Notes: generated by a model not told the origin, from the sequence alone. DNA of 64,000 bases from Faecalimonas umbilicata (GCF_004346095.1 NZ_SLZV01000004.1:85091-149090), one strand, 5' to 3'. Shown: positions 1 to 9,669, numbered from the stretch's first letter. Made by a program: numbers and translations.

Positions 1-634
1 CCACATCTTCTTTGTCGTCTAATGTTCTGACAAACAACGGGTTGGTCTCCATGATTTCTTCAATCACCTTATTTTCACCTGTTGTCAGAAGATCTTTGAC
101 ATCCACACTTCCAATCAGTTTTCTCTTTTCTGTCACATAACAAGTATAGATCGTCTCTTTATTGATTCCGACCTGCCTGATTTTCAAAATTGCTTCTGCC
201 ACCGTCATCTCTTTTCTCAGCGCGATGTACTCTACATTCATGATACTTCCAGCGCTGTCATCCGGATACTGGAGCAACATATTGATCTGCTTTCTCGTCT
301 CCTCATCTGTCACAAGCAAAAGACGATCCACTACATTTGCAGGCATTTCCTCCAGTACATCGACCGTGTCATCAATATACATCTCTTCCATGACTTCCTG
401 TAATTCCGAATCCGTCAGTGCATCGATCAACACTTGACGCATCTCCGCATTCATATACGAAAAAGTCTCTGCTGCCTCCTCTTTTGGGAGAAGCCTGAAA
501 ATCAATACAACCTGTTTGTCTGTCAACTCTTCCATGATCTCTGCGAGATCCACAGGATACATATCTTCCAACTCCAGCTTCAACTGTTTAAAATCACGCT
601 GTTCAAGTAGTTCTTCAATTCTTTCTTCTGGCAT
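1..634 (-). CDS. mgtE: Magnesium transporter MgtE, N-terminal part (cut by window edge)
   Basis: This is the amino-terminal part of an MgtE-type Mg2+ channel; the rest, including the membrane domain, lies beyond position 1. About 211 residues are visible. They start MPEERIEELL and form the acidic, helical MgtE N domain (about residues 1-125), followed by the start of a CBS domain containing SIMNVEYIALRKEMTV and LIGSVDVKDLL. In this family the N and CBS domains sense cytosolic Mg2+ and gate the pore. The ATG at 632-634 follows a GGAGGG site. The gene is divergent from tmcAL. A second, broken Mg2+ transporter of the MgtA P-ATPase type lies at 57.7 kb. Family assignment is secure; only the end is missing. 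Confidence 0.9.
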   Translation of the reverse strand, partial: MPEERIEELLEQRDFKQLKLELEDMYPVDLAEIMEELTDKQVVLIFRLLPKEEAAETFSYMNAEMRQVLIDALTDSELQEVMEEMYIDDTVDVLEEMPANVVDRLLLVTDEETRKQINMLLQYPDDSAGSIMNVEYIALRKEMTVAEAILKIRQVGINKETIYTCYVTEKRKLIGSVDVKDLLTTGENKVIEEIMETNPLFVRTLDDKEDV

Positions 635-711
635 ATGCACCCTCCCTCTTCTCTTTTTTACCCTGCTTTAAACAAATCGCACTAATTTAAGTGTATCGAC
701 TTCTCCCTCGA

Positions 712-740
712 TTGTCAAACAAAAAATATTATAGTATAAT
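712..740 (+). promoter_or_regulatory. Sigma-A type promoter of tmcAL
   Basis: A -35 TTGTCA (712-717) and a perfect -10 TATAAT (735-740) are separated by 17 bp, about 35 bp before the tmcAL start codon. Confidence 0.7.
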
Positions 741-774
741 TCTGAAATACGATTATAGAAAGGGAGAACCAACA

Positions 775-1995
775 ATGAAAATCGCAGGTCTTATCACCGA
801 ATACAATCCGTTCCACAACGGACATCTCTATCACATTCAAAAAGCAAAAGAACTGACGGATGCCGATTACCTGATCGTCATCATGAGTGGAGACTTTGTA
901 CAGCGCGGCGGTCCCGCAATTCTTCCAAAAGATGTCCGCACGCAGATGGCTCTTCAATGTGGTGCTTCTCTTGTTTTAGAACTTCCCGTCCGCTATGCCA
1001 CAGGCAGTGCAGAATTTTTCGCCTTTGGGGCTGTATCTCTTCTAGACGCGCTTGGCTGTGTTGATTTCCTTTGTTTTGGAAGTGAATGCGGTGAGATTGA
1101 AAAGCTTCTTTCGCTCGCTCAATTTCTTTTGGAAGAGCCCGCCAGTTTCAAAGAAGCACTCCAGGCATCGCTAAAATCTGGCCTTTCTTATCCTGCAGCC
1201 CGAAAAAAAGCCGCCTTGCAGACACTCAACGACCAAGCGCTCTGCAATATTTTAAATGAACCAAACAATATTTTAGGAATCGAATACCTAAAAGCATTGA
1301 AACGACGAAAGAGCCCCATCCGTCCCCTCACGATCCAGCGGCAAGGGGCACACTATCATGACGCTGTTCCTCATGAAACTTTTAGTTCTGCCTCTGCAAT
1401 CCGCAAACTTTTTCTCTCCCAAGGAGAAGATGCCCTTTCTACCCTTGTCGGGCATGTTCCCAAGACCGTCCATCTACTTTGCAAAGAGGCATATAACATT
1501 CGCTTCCCAGTGTGTTCCAACGACTTTTCTCTCTTGCTGAAATACCGACTGCTACAGGAAACTGCAGACTCCCTCGTGCATTGGCAGGATATCTCTTCAC
1601 CGCTTGCAAACCGGATCATCCGATGCAGAGATCAGTTCCAAAACTGGGAACAATTCTGCGAGCTGTTAAAAACAAAGGAGCTTACCTACACGCGCATCAG
1701 CCGTGCTCTTCTCCATGTCTGTCTGGAAATTCCGGACCCTGATAAGAGTGTTCCCCCTCTTTATGCGCGTATACTGGGATTCCAAAAATCAGCCACCCCG
1801 CTCTTTTCACTCCTGAAAAAGGAAAGCCGTATCCCTCTGATCACAAAGCTTGCCTCTGCCGCGCTCACATCCAAAGCTGCCGAAGATATGCTTCAGGAAG
1901 ACGTTCACAGCGCTAATCTGTATGAATCCGTCGTCACAGACAAATTTCAGAGGCCTTTTCACAACGAATACAGACAATCCATTATACGCCTTTAA
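775..1995 (+). CDS. tmcAL: tRNA(Met) cytidine acetate ligase (TmcAL/YlbM family)
   Basis: The 406-residue protein starts MKIAGLITEYNPFHNGHLYH. The nucleotidyltransferase-like NPFHNGH motif and the following MSGDFVQRGGPA are hallmarks of TmcAL. In Bacillus this enzyme uses ATP and acetate to make N4-acetylcytidine at the wobble position of elongator tRNA-Met. Length matches the family (about 400). I chose the ATG at 775 because it follows AGGGAGAA; an in-frame ATG at 691 lies upstream of the visible promoter and can be excluded. The gene is convergent with degV and shares a terminator with it. Confidence 0.92.
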   Translation: MKIAGLITEYNPFHNGHLYHIQKAKELTDADYLIVIMSGDFVQRGGPAILPKDVRTQMALQCGASLVLELPVRYATGSAEFFAFGAVSLLDALGCVDFLCFGSECGEIEKLLSLAQFLLEEPASFKEALQASLKSGLSYPAARKKAALQTLNDQALCNILNEPNNILGIEYLKALKRRKSPIRPLTIQRQGAHYHDAVPHETFSSASAIRKLFLSQGEDALSTLVGHVPKTVHLLCKEAYNIRFPVCSNDFSLLLKYRLLQETADSLVHWQDISSPLANRIIRCRDQFQNWEQFCELLKTKELTYTRISRALLHVCLEIPDPDKSVPPLYARILGFQKSATPLFSLLKKESRIPLITKLASAALTSKAAEDMLQEDVHSANLYESVVTDKFQRPFHNEYRQSIIRL

Positions 1996-2000
1996 AAGGC

Positions 2001-2070
2001 AAAAAACTTCGCCCAGCCAGGCTCTCAAATCTTTTTCGATTCTCAGTTGCCTTGCAGGGCGAAGTTTTTT
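2001..2070. terminator. Bidirectional terminator between tmcAL and degV
   Basis: The 14-bp arms AAAAAACTTCGCCC (2001-2014) and GGGCGAAGTTTTTT (2057-2070) are perfect inverted repeats, with weaker pairing inside the long loop. A/T runs on both outer edges suit both convergent genes. Confidence 0.7.
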
Positions 2071-2095
2071 TACTATCATTCTTCCTCTATTCGTA

Positions 2096-2953
2096 TTATT
2101 TTCCCATCACTTTTGTACATGCGACTGCCATTGCTCCCGGCCCGATGTGACACGCCACACTCAGAGACAATTTGTCCATATGTACCTCATATCCCGGAAA
2201 TCTGCTCTCGATCTCTTCTTTCCATTTGGCAGCATCTTCCTCTGAACAGGTGTACGCAGCTTGGAGATATACCTTTTCCTTTCCAAAACGTTCCTCAATG
2301 TCTTTCTCCAGCGCATCTAACATCGCTTTTTTTGCCTGCTTCCATCCACGCACTTTTGCAAACGCATCGAGTTTCTCGCCTTGAATCTGGAGAACGGGTT
2401 TTAAATTCAGCACCGTTCCGATTGCCGCTGCCGCCGCAGTGATCCGCCCTCCCTTTTTCAAGTATTTCAAGGTATCTACGGTAATGTAAATACTCGCATC
2501 CAGTTTTTCTTCCTCCAAACGCTTCTGGATTTCCACTGCGCTCTTCCCTTCTGCTGCAAGTTCCATTGCATCCAAAACAGACTGTCTCTGCGTCACAGAA
2601 ATTCTCTGGTTATTTACTACGCGCACCCGGCCGTCATAATCTGCTGCAAGCGCCATCGCAGTCTCACACGAACTGCTCAATCCACTGGACATCGGAATGT
2701 GCACAATCTCCTCGTACTCTTCCAAAAGGCGATCCCATAATTCCATTATTTCTCCCGGCGCCGGCTGAGAAGTCGAAATATCAGAATCTTGTGTCAAATG
2801 CTGATAAAATTCTTCCTGCGTCAGCGTAATGTCTTCCAGATATAATTTCCCATCTATAAAAAACGGCATCGGTATTACTTCTATCCCCAGACGTTTTGCC
2901 TGTGCCTGCGTAATCCCGCTGTTACTGTCTGTTACAATTGCTATCTTTTTCAT
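2096..2953 (-). CDS. DegV family fatty-acid-binding protein
   Basis: This 285-residue protein starts MKKIAIVTDSNSGITQAQAK, the typical DegV beginning. It has the family's DISTSQPAPGEI segment, where T and S residues contact the lipid carboxylate, and HIPMSSGLSSS in the second half of the binding site. DegV/FakB proteins bind fatty acids and, with a FakA kinase, feed exogenous fatty acids into phospholipid synthesis. No fakA is visible here, so the partner is unknown. The ATG at 2951-2953 follows AAGGAGAGATGT. A longer reading into the MBL gene lacks a ribosome site. It is the last gene of the leftward cluster. Confidence 0.88.
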   Translation of the reverse strand: MKKIAIVTDSNSGITQAQAKRLGIEVIPMPFFIDGKLYLEDITLTQEEFYQHLTQDSDISTSQPAPGEIMELWDRLLEEYEEIVHIPMSSGLSSSCETAMALAADYDGRVRVVNNQRISVTQRQSVLDAMELAAEGKSAVEIQKRLEEEKLDASIYITVDTLKYLKKGGRITAAAAAIGTVLNLKPVLQIQGEKLDAFAKVRGWKQAKKAMLDALEKDIEERFGKEKVYLQAAYTCSEEDAAKWKEEIESRFPGYEVHMDKLSLSVACHIGPGAMAVACTKVMGK

Positions 2954-2972
2954 ACATCTCTCCTTCTTGCCA

Positions 2973-3770
2973 TTAAACAGTGATAATATCTGATGGCATA
3001 TCTCTCCTTGCGACTTCCATACGGAAATCTCCCGGTTTGTACGGAACATCACTTAACAGCACTTCCATTTTCACCGTCTCATATGCCAGTTCCGAATAAT
3101 TATTTTCTTTGCTCAAATGTCCAAGCAGGACATGTTTCAAATTCTCATGCAAAATATCACAGAGAAGACGACCTGACAATTCATTTGACAAGTGTCCTCG
3201 ATTTCCCAGAACTCTCTGCTTCAGATAGTACGGATAACTCCCCACTTCCAGCATATGAATATCATGATTTGCTTCTAAAAGAACCGCATCCAAATTTTGT
3301 AGCTTTGACACGGTATATTCATCATAAATCCCAAGATCCGTCGCCACTGCAACCGATTGCCCACCTTGCTCGATCCGGTACCCGGACGGCTCATTCGCAT
3401 CATGAGAGATCACAAATGCTTCCACACTCAAATCTCCAAGCGTAAATTTCTGATCTACATCAATCTCATGAAACAGTCCGTCAGGAATCTCTCCAAGTTT
3501 TTTGTATTCCCTGACTCCTCGAATGGTTCCTGGTGTAGCATAGACAGGAATCTCATATTTTCTGCTGAACACACCAAGTCCCTGAATGTGGTCAGAATGT
3601 TCATGCGTAAGTAAGATTCCATCCAGTTCCTCTCCTTTGATCTCCAGATTTTTCAATCCTTCTTCAATTCGTTTCTTACTGATTCCCGTATCGATCAGAA
3701 GATGCGTGTGATCACTTCCCACATAAATACAATTTCCACTGCTCCCACTTGCTATACTGCATAATCTCAT
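2973..3770 (-). CDS. MBL-fold metallo-hydrolase (YycJ/WalJ-like)
   Basis: The 265-residue protein opens MRLCSIASGSSGNCIYVG and carries the metallo-beta-lactamase signature LLTHEHSDHIQGL (about residues 53-65), with later metal ligands in VISHDANEPSGY and LLGHLSKENN. This N-terminus is typical of the YycJ/WalJ branch. That branch sits next to walRK in Bacilli and has been linked to cell division and DNA processes, but its substrate is not settled. Here it is cotranscribed with coaE and polA instead. Its start overlaps the coaE stop by 4 bp, implying translational coupling. Confidence 0.85.
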   Translation of the reverse strand: MRLCSIASGSSGNCIYVGSDHTHLLIDTGISKKRIEEGLKNLEIKGEELDGILLTHEHSDHIQGLGVFSRKYEIPVYATPGTIRGVREYKKLGEIPDGLFHEIDVDQKFTLGDLSVEAFVISHDANEPSGYRIEQGGQSVAVATDLGIYDEYTVSKLQNLDAVLLEANHDIHMLEVGSYPYYLKQRVLGNRGHLSNELSGRLLCDILHENLKHVLLGHLSKENNYSELAYETVKMEVLLSDVPYKPGDFRMEVARRDMPSDIITV

Positions 3771-4372
3771 CGTGACTGTATCTCCATTTTTTCTAATATC
3801 TCCTTTATCTGTCTCTTTGTTTCTTCCAAAGATCCACTATTATCAATTACTCTGTCGCACTTCCGGAAGAAAAGCTCATCTGGATTCTGATTTTGCATAA
3901 TCTCTTCGCACCGCTCCTCTGTATACCCTCTCGCCTCTTTCAGGCGCTGTACGCGGATACTTTTTTCTGTATAAATATACCAGACCTCATCACAGATTTC
4001 CTCATAATGCTCCTCCAATAGAAGTGCTGCCTCAAAAACCAAAAGTGTTGTGCCCTTCATACGTTCTGATTGGATCCGTTCCAAAAAATCCCGCTTAACT
4101 TCTGGATGGATCATCTGATTTAAAAACTGTAATTCTTCTGCATCTGCAAATACAATCGCTCCAAGCTTTTTTCGGTCGATTTCTTTTTCGTCATCAAGAA
4201 TCTCCGCCCCAAAGTGTTCGACAATTCTCTCATAACAGCGCTCCCCCGGCATTTGTAGCTTATGCGCCATCTTATCTGCCTCGCAGACAGTCGCCTGATA
4301 ATTTTCCCCTAAAAACTTCAGCACTTCACTTTTCCCGGATCCAACACCTCCGGTAATCCCGATAATCTTCAT
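3767..4372 (-). CDS. coaE: Dephospho-CoA kinase
   Basis: CoaE phosphorylates dephospho-CoA at the 3' hydroxyl, the last step of coenzyme A synthesis. The 201-residue protein starts MKIIGITGGVGSGKSEV, with a Walker A GGVGSGKS. It continues with CEADKMAHKLQ (family DAD-like motif), LGAIVFAD, MIHPEVKRDF and FEAALLLEE (usual form PLLFE), all characteristic of CoaE. The ATG at 4370-4372 begins one base after the polA stop, so translation is probably coupled. A longer reading with 19 extra residues overlaps polA and adds no family sequence. Confidence 0.93.
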   Translation of the reverse strand: MKIIGITGGVGSGKSEVLKFLGENYQATVCEADKMAHKLQMPGERCYERIVEHFGAEILDDEKEIDRKKLGAIVFADAEELQFLNQMIHPEVKRDFLERIQSERMKGTTLLVFEAALLLEEHYEEICDEVWYIYTEKSIRVQRLKEARGYTEERCEEIMQNQNPDELFFRKCDRVIDNSGSLEETKRQIKEILEKMEIQSR

Positions 4373-4373
4373 G

Positions 4374-6986
4374 TTATTTTGCCTCATACCAGTTTCGTCC
4401 TGTGTGCATGTCCACTTCCAGCGGAACATCCAGCTGTGCCGCCTGCTCCATCTGTTCCTTCAGAATTTTCTTCACATCTTCCAATTCTTCTTCATATGCC
4501 TCGATCAGAAGTTCATCGTGTACCTGCAACACCAGTCTTGATTTCATCTTTCGTTCCGTCAATTCCCGGTGTACTCCGATCATTGCAATCTTCATCACAT
4601 CTGCTGCTGTTCCCTGGATCGGAGCATTCATTGCCACACGCTCCCCGAAAGCCCGCTGCATAAAGTTGCTTGATGCAAGTTCCGGTACCGGACGTCTTCT
4701 TCCAAACAGTGTAACAACATATCCCATCTCTTTTGCATGGGCGACTGTGTCATCTAAAAACTTCTTAATCCCCGGATAGGTCTCAAAATAGCGATCAATA
4801 TATTCCGAAGCCTCTTTTCTCGTAATACTTAGGTCCTGACTCAGTCCAAAAGAGCTGATTCCATAAACAATTCCAAAGTTTACCGCCTTCGCATTTCTCC
4901 GCTGAAGTTCTGTCACCTCATCAAATGGTGTGTGAAATACCTGAGAAGCAGTAATCCGGTGAATGTCCTTCGCTTCGCGATAGGCATGGATCAATTCCTG
5001 ATCCCCCGAGCAATGTGCAAGAATCCTAAGCTCAATCTGTGAATAGTCTGCATCCACAAATACATACCCCTCTTCCGGAATAAAGACTTTCCGGATCAGC
5101 CTTCCAAGTTCCATCCGAACCGGAATGTTCTGGAGATTCGGCTCTGTACTGCTGATCCGTCCAGTTGCAGTGATCGTCTGATTAAACTTGCCGTGAATTC
5201 TTCCATCGGCACAGATATAATTCGCCAATCCATCTGCATAAGTCGATTTTAATTTCGTAAGCTGGCGATACTCTAAGATCTTCTCAACAACCGGATATTC
5301 CGGTGCAAGCTTATCAAGAACATCTGCTGCCGTTGAATAGCCGGTCTTCGTCTTCTTCCCATGTGGCAATTTCAGTTTCTCGAATAAAATCACGCCAAGC
5401 TGCTTCGGCGAATTGATATTGAACGCTTCTCCTGCCTGCGCATAAATTTCCTTTTCCAACTCTACAATCTTCGTCCCAAGCTGCTCTCCATAAAAACGGA
5501 GCGCCTCCGCTTCCACGCGCACACCAGCCTGTTCCATCGCAAATAAAGTAAACAAAAGCGGCATCTCAATGGTGCGGAATAGCTCTTCCGTCCCGCTCTC
5601 TTTCATTTTTTCTTCCAACACAGCTGCCGCCGCCCAGATTACATATGCTTCGTAGCAGCTTCTGCAATAGCCTTCTGTCTTCTCATCGATAAGCAGTGAC
5701 AAATGCTCTGCGGCCACGTCCAGCCACGTATAGTCGCTTTTTAACGGATTCAGCAGATACGCTGCAATTCCGACATCAAAGCACGACTCAGGGTCTTCTA
5801 TCCTCACATAGGAAAGCGCTGCTTTCACATCAAACAATGCAACAACCGTTGTCTTGGCCAATGTTTCCACAAGTGAAAACAGGTCTTCCATCGTAAGCTC
5901 TCCCTCTGCCACAATCGTGTAGATTTCTTTCTCACTAAAAGCAAGTCCTACACTTCCAAATCCGGAAGAATGAGAAAACAGCGGTACTGCATCTTTTTCT
6001 TCTTTCCCGAAACTTACTCCGACGAAAGCTTCTTTTCCTGCACGGGCAAACAGTTCTTCTGCCTGCTGTTTATCTGTCACACGGACAAATGCATTTTCTA
6101 TCTGATTTCCCTTTGCTTCCACATCGAATCTGCCGAGCAGATTTTTAAACTGAAGTTTCTGGAAATACTCATAAGCTTCCTCGGTATATAGATTTCCGAT
6201 TTTTGCCTCTGAAAGTTCGTAAGAAATCGGTGCATTTACTTCAATCGTGGCAAGGATTTTGCTCATCTGCGCCTTGTCATAATGTTCCTTTAATGCTTTT
6301 GCCGCACGCGGCGGCTTCAGTTCCTCGACATGCGCATAAGCATTTTCTACAGACCCATACTCTGTGATAATCTTTGTCGCAGTCTTCTCTCCAATACTCG
6401 GCACTCCCGGAATATTGTCGGAGGCATCTCCCATCAACGCTTTCAGATCAATGAATTCCTGCGGAGTTACCTGATACCTTGCTTTTACGTCCGCGGCATA
6501 ATAATCTTCAATTTCTGTCTTTCCCTGTTTTGTCTTTGGGATCCGTATTTTGACATGGTCCGTAGCAAGCTGCAGTAAATCTCTATCTCCCGACAAAATC
6601 ACCACATCCATTCCCGCACGCTCTCCGATCCCCGCGATTGTCCCAAGCAGATCATCCGCTTCCAGGCCTTTCTGCTCTACAATTTTTATCTTCATCGCAC
6701 GGAGTACTTCTTTCATCACCGGCACTTGCTGTCTTAACTCCTCTGCCATTGGTTTTCTCGTCCCTTTATAGTCCGAGAACATCTTATGGCGGAAAGTAGG
6801 AGCATGGACATCAAATGCGACGGTCAGATAGTCCGGGCGCTCTTCTTCTAATATTTTAAATAAAATATTCAAAAAACCATAAATAGCGTTTGTATGAAGC
6901 CCCTCTGCATTCGTCAGATCAGGGACCCCATAAAACGCTCTGTTTAAAATACTATGTCCATCTATTAATACAATTTTTTCACTCAT
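4374..6986 (-). CDS. polA: DNA polymerase I
   Basis: The 870-residue protein has the three Pol I parts. Residues 1-290 are the 5' nuclease (FEN-like: VLIDGHSILNRAFYG, GLEADDLLGTIA, LKALMGDASDNIPGVPSIG). Residues about 300-470 are a 3'-5' exonuclease-like domain, and 500-870 the polymerase (DADYSQIELRILAH, RRNAKAVNFGIVYGISSFGL, LQVHDELLIEA). The exonuclease-like domain reads FVGVSFGKEE where active enzymes have the Asp-X-Glu metal site, so it is probably inactive, as in many Gram-positive and Thermus enzymes. It fills gaps and removes RNA primers. It follows the DUF1893 gene by 70 bp and leads into coaE. Confidence 0.97.
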   Translation of the reverse strand: MSEKIVLIDGHSILNRAFYGVPDLTNAEGLHTNAIYGFLNILFKILEEERPDYLTVAFDVHAPTFRHKMFSDYKGTRKPMAEELRQQVPVMKEVLRAMKIKIVEQKGLEADDLLGTIAGIGERAGMDVVILSGDRDLLQLATDHVKIRIPKTKQGKTEIEDYYAADVKARYQVTPQEFIDLKALMGDASDNIPGVPSIGEKTATKIITEYGSVENAYAHVEELKPPRAAKALKEHYDKAQMSKILATIEVNAPISYELSEAKIGNLYTEEAYEYFQKLQFKNLLGRFDVEAKGNQIENAFVRVTDKQQAEELFARAGKEAFVGVSFGKEEKDAVPLFSHSSGFGSVGLAFSEKEIYTIVAEGELTMEDLFSLVETLAKTTVVALFDVKAALSYVRIEDPESCFDVGIAAYLLNPLKSDYTWLDVAAEHLSLLIDEKTEGYCRSCYEAYVIWAAAAVLEEKMKESGTEELFRTIEMPLLFTLFAMEQAGVRVEAEALRFYGEQLGTKIVELEKEIYAQAGEAFNINSPKQLGVILFEKLKLPHGKKTKTGYSTAADVLDKLAPEYPVVEKILEYRQLTKLKSTYADGLANYICADGRIHGKFNQTITATGRISSTEPNLQNIPVRMELGRLIRKVFIPEEGYVFVDADYSQIELRILAHCSGDQELIHAYREAKDIHRITASQVFHTPFDEVTELQRRNAKAVNFGIVYGISSFGLSQDLSITRKEASEYIDRYFETYPGIKKFLDDTVAHAKEMGYVVTLFGRRRPVPELASSNFMQRAFGERVAMNAPIQGTAADVMKIAMIGVHRELTERKMKSRLVLQVHDELLIEAYEEELEDVKKILKEQMEQAAQLDVPLEVDMHTGRNWYEAK

Positions 6987-7056
6987 TCTTCTCTCTCCGT
7001 TTCGGTGTCTCGTTCTTATTTATCATACACCAAATCGGATCGTTTTAAAAGAGATT

Positions 7057-7524
7057 TTATTTTTTCATCAACCGGGCGATCGTTTTTTCTAATGCTTCAA
7101 ACGCTTCCTCTGGATCTTCCACCAACTGTACCGTCTCTTCCATCGGACACATGCCATCCTTTGTCCTGTTCTCAATATACGGCACAAGGGTTTCAAATTG
7201 ATATGGAATCTGATGCTTTTCAAATATACTAACAGCACCCTCACTCATAACTCTTCCAAATACGGCCTGAACTTCTCCGAGAACCGCCAGAAGTGCTGCA
7301 GCCTTTCCAACAACCTTGTCCGCAATCACAGATCCTTGAAATGCTTTTCTGTCTGCGCGCAGCTCCACCATAAGCGGCTTGATCCCGATGGCATCCGAAC
7401 ACCTTACCGCTCCATCTTCCGATAAGATTACACAGCTTTTCTGCTCCTCTTTCAAAATCGTAACCGCATTGCTCAGTTGTTCTTCGATCTTCTGCTCCTT
7501 ACTCCTCACCTCTGTCTCGTTCAA
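7057..7524 (-). CDS. DUF1893 family protein
   Basis: This 155-residue protein of unknown function has a DUF1893-type core: ILKEEQKSCVILSEDGAVRCSDAIGIKPL, then DKVVGKAAALLAVLGEVQAVFGRVMSEGA. The family has a cytidine-deaminase-like fold but no proven activity. The best start is a TTG at 7522-7524, because GGGAGG lies nine bases upstream. It overlaps the last 26 bases of the ECF S-component gene in another frame, so the two are probably made together. That pairing suggests a link to uptake or handling of the same small molecule, but this is inference. Confidence 0.72.
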   Translation of the reverse strand: MNETEVRSKEQKIEEQLSNAVTILKEEQKSCVILSEDGAVRCSDAIGIKPLMVELRADRKAFQGSVIADKVVGKAAALLAVLGEVQAVFGRVMSEGAVSIFEKHQIPYQFETLVPYIENRTKDGMCPMEETVQLVEDPEEAFEALEKTIARLMKK

Positions 7525-8029
7525 TCATCCATCCTCCCTTTTTTAATGTAAAATAGAAAAGTGGGATTACCGTGATCTGAAGGATCATCCCCGGAATTCC
7601 AGATACAATCCCTGCCAGAAACGCTCCCATATTGGCAAACGGAAAATGGAACCCCAAAAGCTTAACACCGATGATCAAGGAACATCCATACAACACTCTT
7701 CCAAGGATCATCGCGCTGAGCAAAGTGAAATACACATTCATTTTTCTGATAAAAATCCCAGTGAAAATTCCGTAAGCCACAAGTTCCACAAGCATAAAAT
7801 AAAGTTTAGGTACCGGCGGCATCCCGGTAAGCATAGAGCTTACGAGAGGGACAATCAGTCCAATCAGCCCGCCATAGCAAGGTCCAAGCAAGATTCCGGC
7901 AATCATCACAGGAAGATGCATCGGCAAAAATGCCATGCCCGCTCCTTGTCCAAATACATGGAACGCCTGCGGCAGTACAAGTCCGACGGCAGTCAAAAGA
8001 CCGCCGTATACCATCTTTTTTGTTCTCAT
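7499..8029 (-). CDS. ECF transporter S component (substrate unknown)
   Basis: The 176-residue integral membrane protein has about six hydrophobic segments and the S-component pattern: MVYGGLLTAVGLVLPQAFHVF, then MPMHLPVMIAGILLGPCYGGLIGLIVPL with small-residue helices. S components capture a vitamin or similar micronutrient and dock onto a shared EcfA/A'/T energising module, none of which is in this window. Substrate cannot be told from sequence; folate, pantothenate and queuosine-type S proteins share this general form. It begins 10 bp after the M20 dipeptidase and overlaps the DUF1893 gene. Confidence 0.78.
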   Translation of the reverse strand: MRTKKMVYGGLLTAVGLVLPQAFHVFGQGAGMAFLPMHLPVMIAGILLGPCYGGLIGLIVPLVSSMLTGMPPVPKLYFMLVELVAYGIFTGIFIRKMNVYFTLLSAMILGRVLYGCSLIIGVKLLGFHFPFANMGAFLAGIVSGIPGMILQITVIPLFYFTLKKGGWMIERDRGEE

Positions 8030-8039
8030 AAACTTATTC

Positions 8040-9446
8040 CTAACAGCAGAGTTCGCAGATTACCTGTGCGAAGATCTTAGCGCTGAGCACCAACTCATCG
8101 ACAACTGCAAATTCATCCGCACCATGCATTCTATTATCCGTTCCCGGCATCGAGCATCCGAAAGCGACACCTCTTTCTAAGTGATGTACATAAGTACCTC
8201 CGCCGATTGCCAGGCATTCTCCTTTCTGTCCGGTATATTCTTCATAGCACGCAAGCAATGTCTGAACAAGAGGAGAATCTGCCGGGACATGATGCGGCGG
8301 ATTCTGTGTCTCATTTAATAATGTGATCCCATCTTCTGCCATTCTTTCTTTTACGACATTTAATACGTTCTCTGTTGTACCGCAAATCGGAATCCGGCTG
8401 TCAAAGATTCCATCCAGTCCATCTTCATTTAACTCTAAAACACTAAAATTCATTGTGAGCTTCCCAGAAAGTTCATCTTCCAGATTGATACCAAGCGCCT
8501 CCGCCTGATGATCTCCGGACGGGAACATCCGATGTAATTTTTCTACTGCATCTGTTGTACTGCATGCTGCAAATGGAAGCATACATAATAATTCCAGAAG
8601 TGCTGTCAATGCATTCTTTCCTTCTTCCGGCTTAGAAGCATGTGCGCCTTCTCCCTCTGCATGGATGATCACAGTTCCTTCTGATTCCTCACAAGTAAAG
8701 ACAACGCCAGTTTTCTTTTGTACCTGTTCTGCCTTCTCCAGGATCTCTGCGCTGCCAATTCCAACTACACTTGCAGTAGCTTTTCCCGGAACAATGTTGA
8801 CGATCTTGCCGCCAGAAACACTTAAAATACGTGGAGATACCTCTTCTGTATCCCATTTTGCAACAAAATGTCCATTCAGACTTCCCTTCTCAATATTGAT
8901 CACCGGAAAATCTGCATCCGGCGAAAATGTCATCGGTGCTTCTTTCTCTACCGCGTAGTAATGTGCGATATCACTGCTTCCACACTCCTCGTCAGTTCCA
9001 AGAATCAAACGTACATTTTTGTTTAATGGAATGCCAAGCTCTTTCACTGCACGCATTGCATACATCGCCGCAATTGCAGGTCCTTTGTCATCAGCACTTC
9101 CCCGGCCATACACTCTTCCATCTTTGATAACTGGCATGTACGGTTCTGTCACGCTCCATCCGTCACCTGCCGGAACTACGTCAAGATGTGCCAAAATGTC
9201 CAACTGCTTTTCCATGTCGTTTAAATCTGCTGTTCCAACATAGTTTTCATAATTTTTCACTGTAAATCCGTATCCTTCTGCCATCTCAAGTGCTTCTGCA
9301 AGTGCTTTCGCCGGTCCTTCCCCAAACGGACAATCGATGACTGCTTCCCCTTTTGTACTATTGATTCTGATCAGACGGCAGATATCTGCGAGCATTTCCT
9401 CTTTGTGTGCGTCTAAATAAGCTTCAATCTGTTCTCTGTATTGCAT
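8040..9446 (-). CDS. M20 family dipeptidase (PepV/Sapep-like)
   Basis: This 468-residue zinc aminopeptidase begins MQYREQIEAYLDAHKEEML. M20 motifs are clear: ILAHLDVVPAGDGW (first metal-binding His/Asp), GRGSADDKGPAIA (bridging Asp), GTDEECGSSD (catalytic and metal Glu), and a distal GGGTYVHHL. The length fits PepV-type dipeptidases with a dimerisation-like lid domain in the middle. These hydrolyse a broad range of dipeptides in the cytoplasm. The ATG at 9444-9446 follows GGAAGGGAAGGAAG; a 63-residue extension upstream is a chance open frame. It is the first gene of the cluster running to degV. Confidence 0.9.
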   Translation of the reverse strand: MQYREQIEAYLDAHKEEMLADICRLIRINSTKGEAVIDCPFGEGPAKALAEALEMAEGYGFTVKNYENYVGTADLNDMEKQLDILAHLDVVPAGDGWSVTEPYMPVIKDGRVYGRGSADDKGPAIAAMYAMRAVKELGIPLNKNVRLILGTDEECGSSDIAHYYAVEKEAPMTFSPDADFPVINIEKGSLNGHFVAKWDTEEVSPRILSVSGGKIVNIVPGKATASVVGIGSAEILEKAEQVQKKTGVVFTCEESEGTVIIHAEGEGAHASKPEEGKNALTALLELLCMLPFAACSTTDAVEKLHRMFPSGDHQAEALGINLEDELSGKLTMNFSVLELNEDGLDGIFDSRIPICGTTENVLNVVKERMAEDGITLLNETQNPPHHVPADSPLVQTLLACYEEYTGQKGECLAIGGGTYVHHLERGVAFGCSMPGTDNRMHGADEFAVVDELVLSAKIFAQVICELCC

Positions 9447-9669
9447 AAATCTCTTCCTTCCCTTCTTCTGACTTATCATGAAATCGCAGAGATAAACTCT
9501 GGTATTCCGGGCAATGACAGCTTTCCTGTCATATGCCGCACTTTGTGTCTTATTATACTGCACTTTGGGGGATACTACAATCTTTTTTAAAAATTTCGCT
9601 TTGTTTCTTAATGCATACGACTTCTGATTTTCCATATATTAGAATAACAATATCTTTCAGGAGTTTTCT

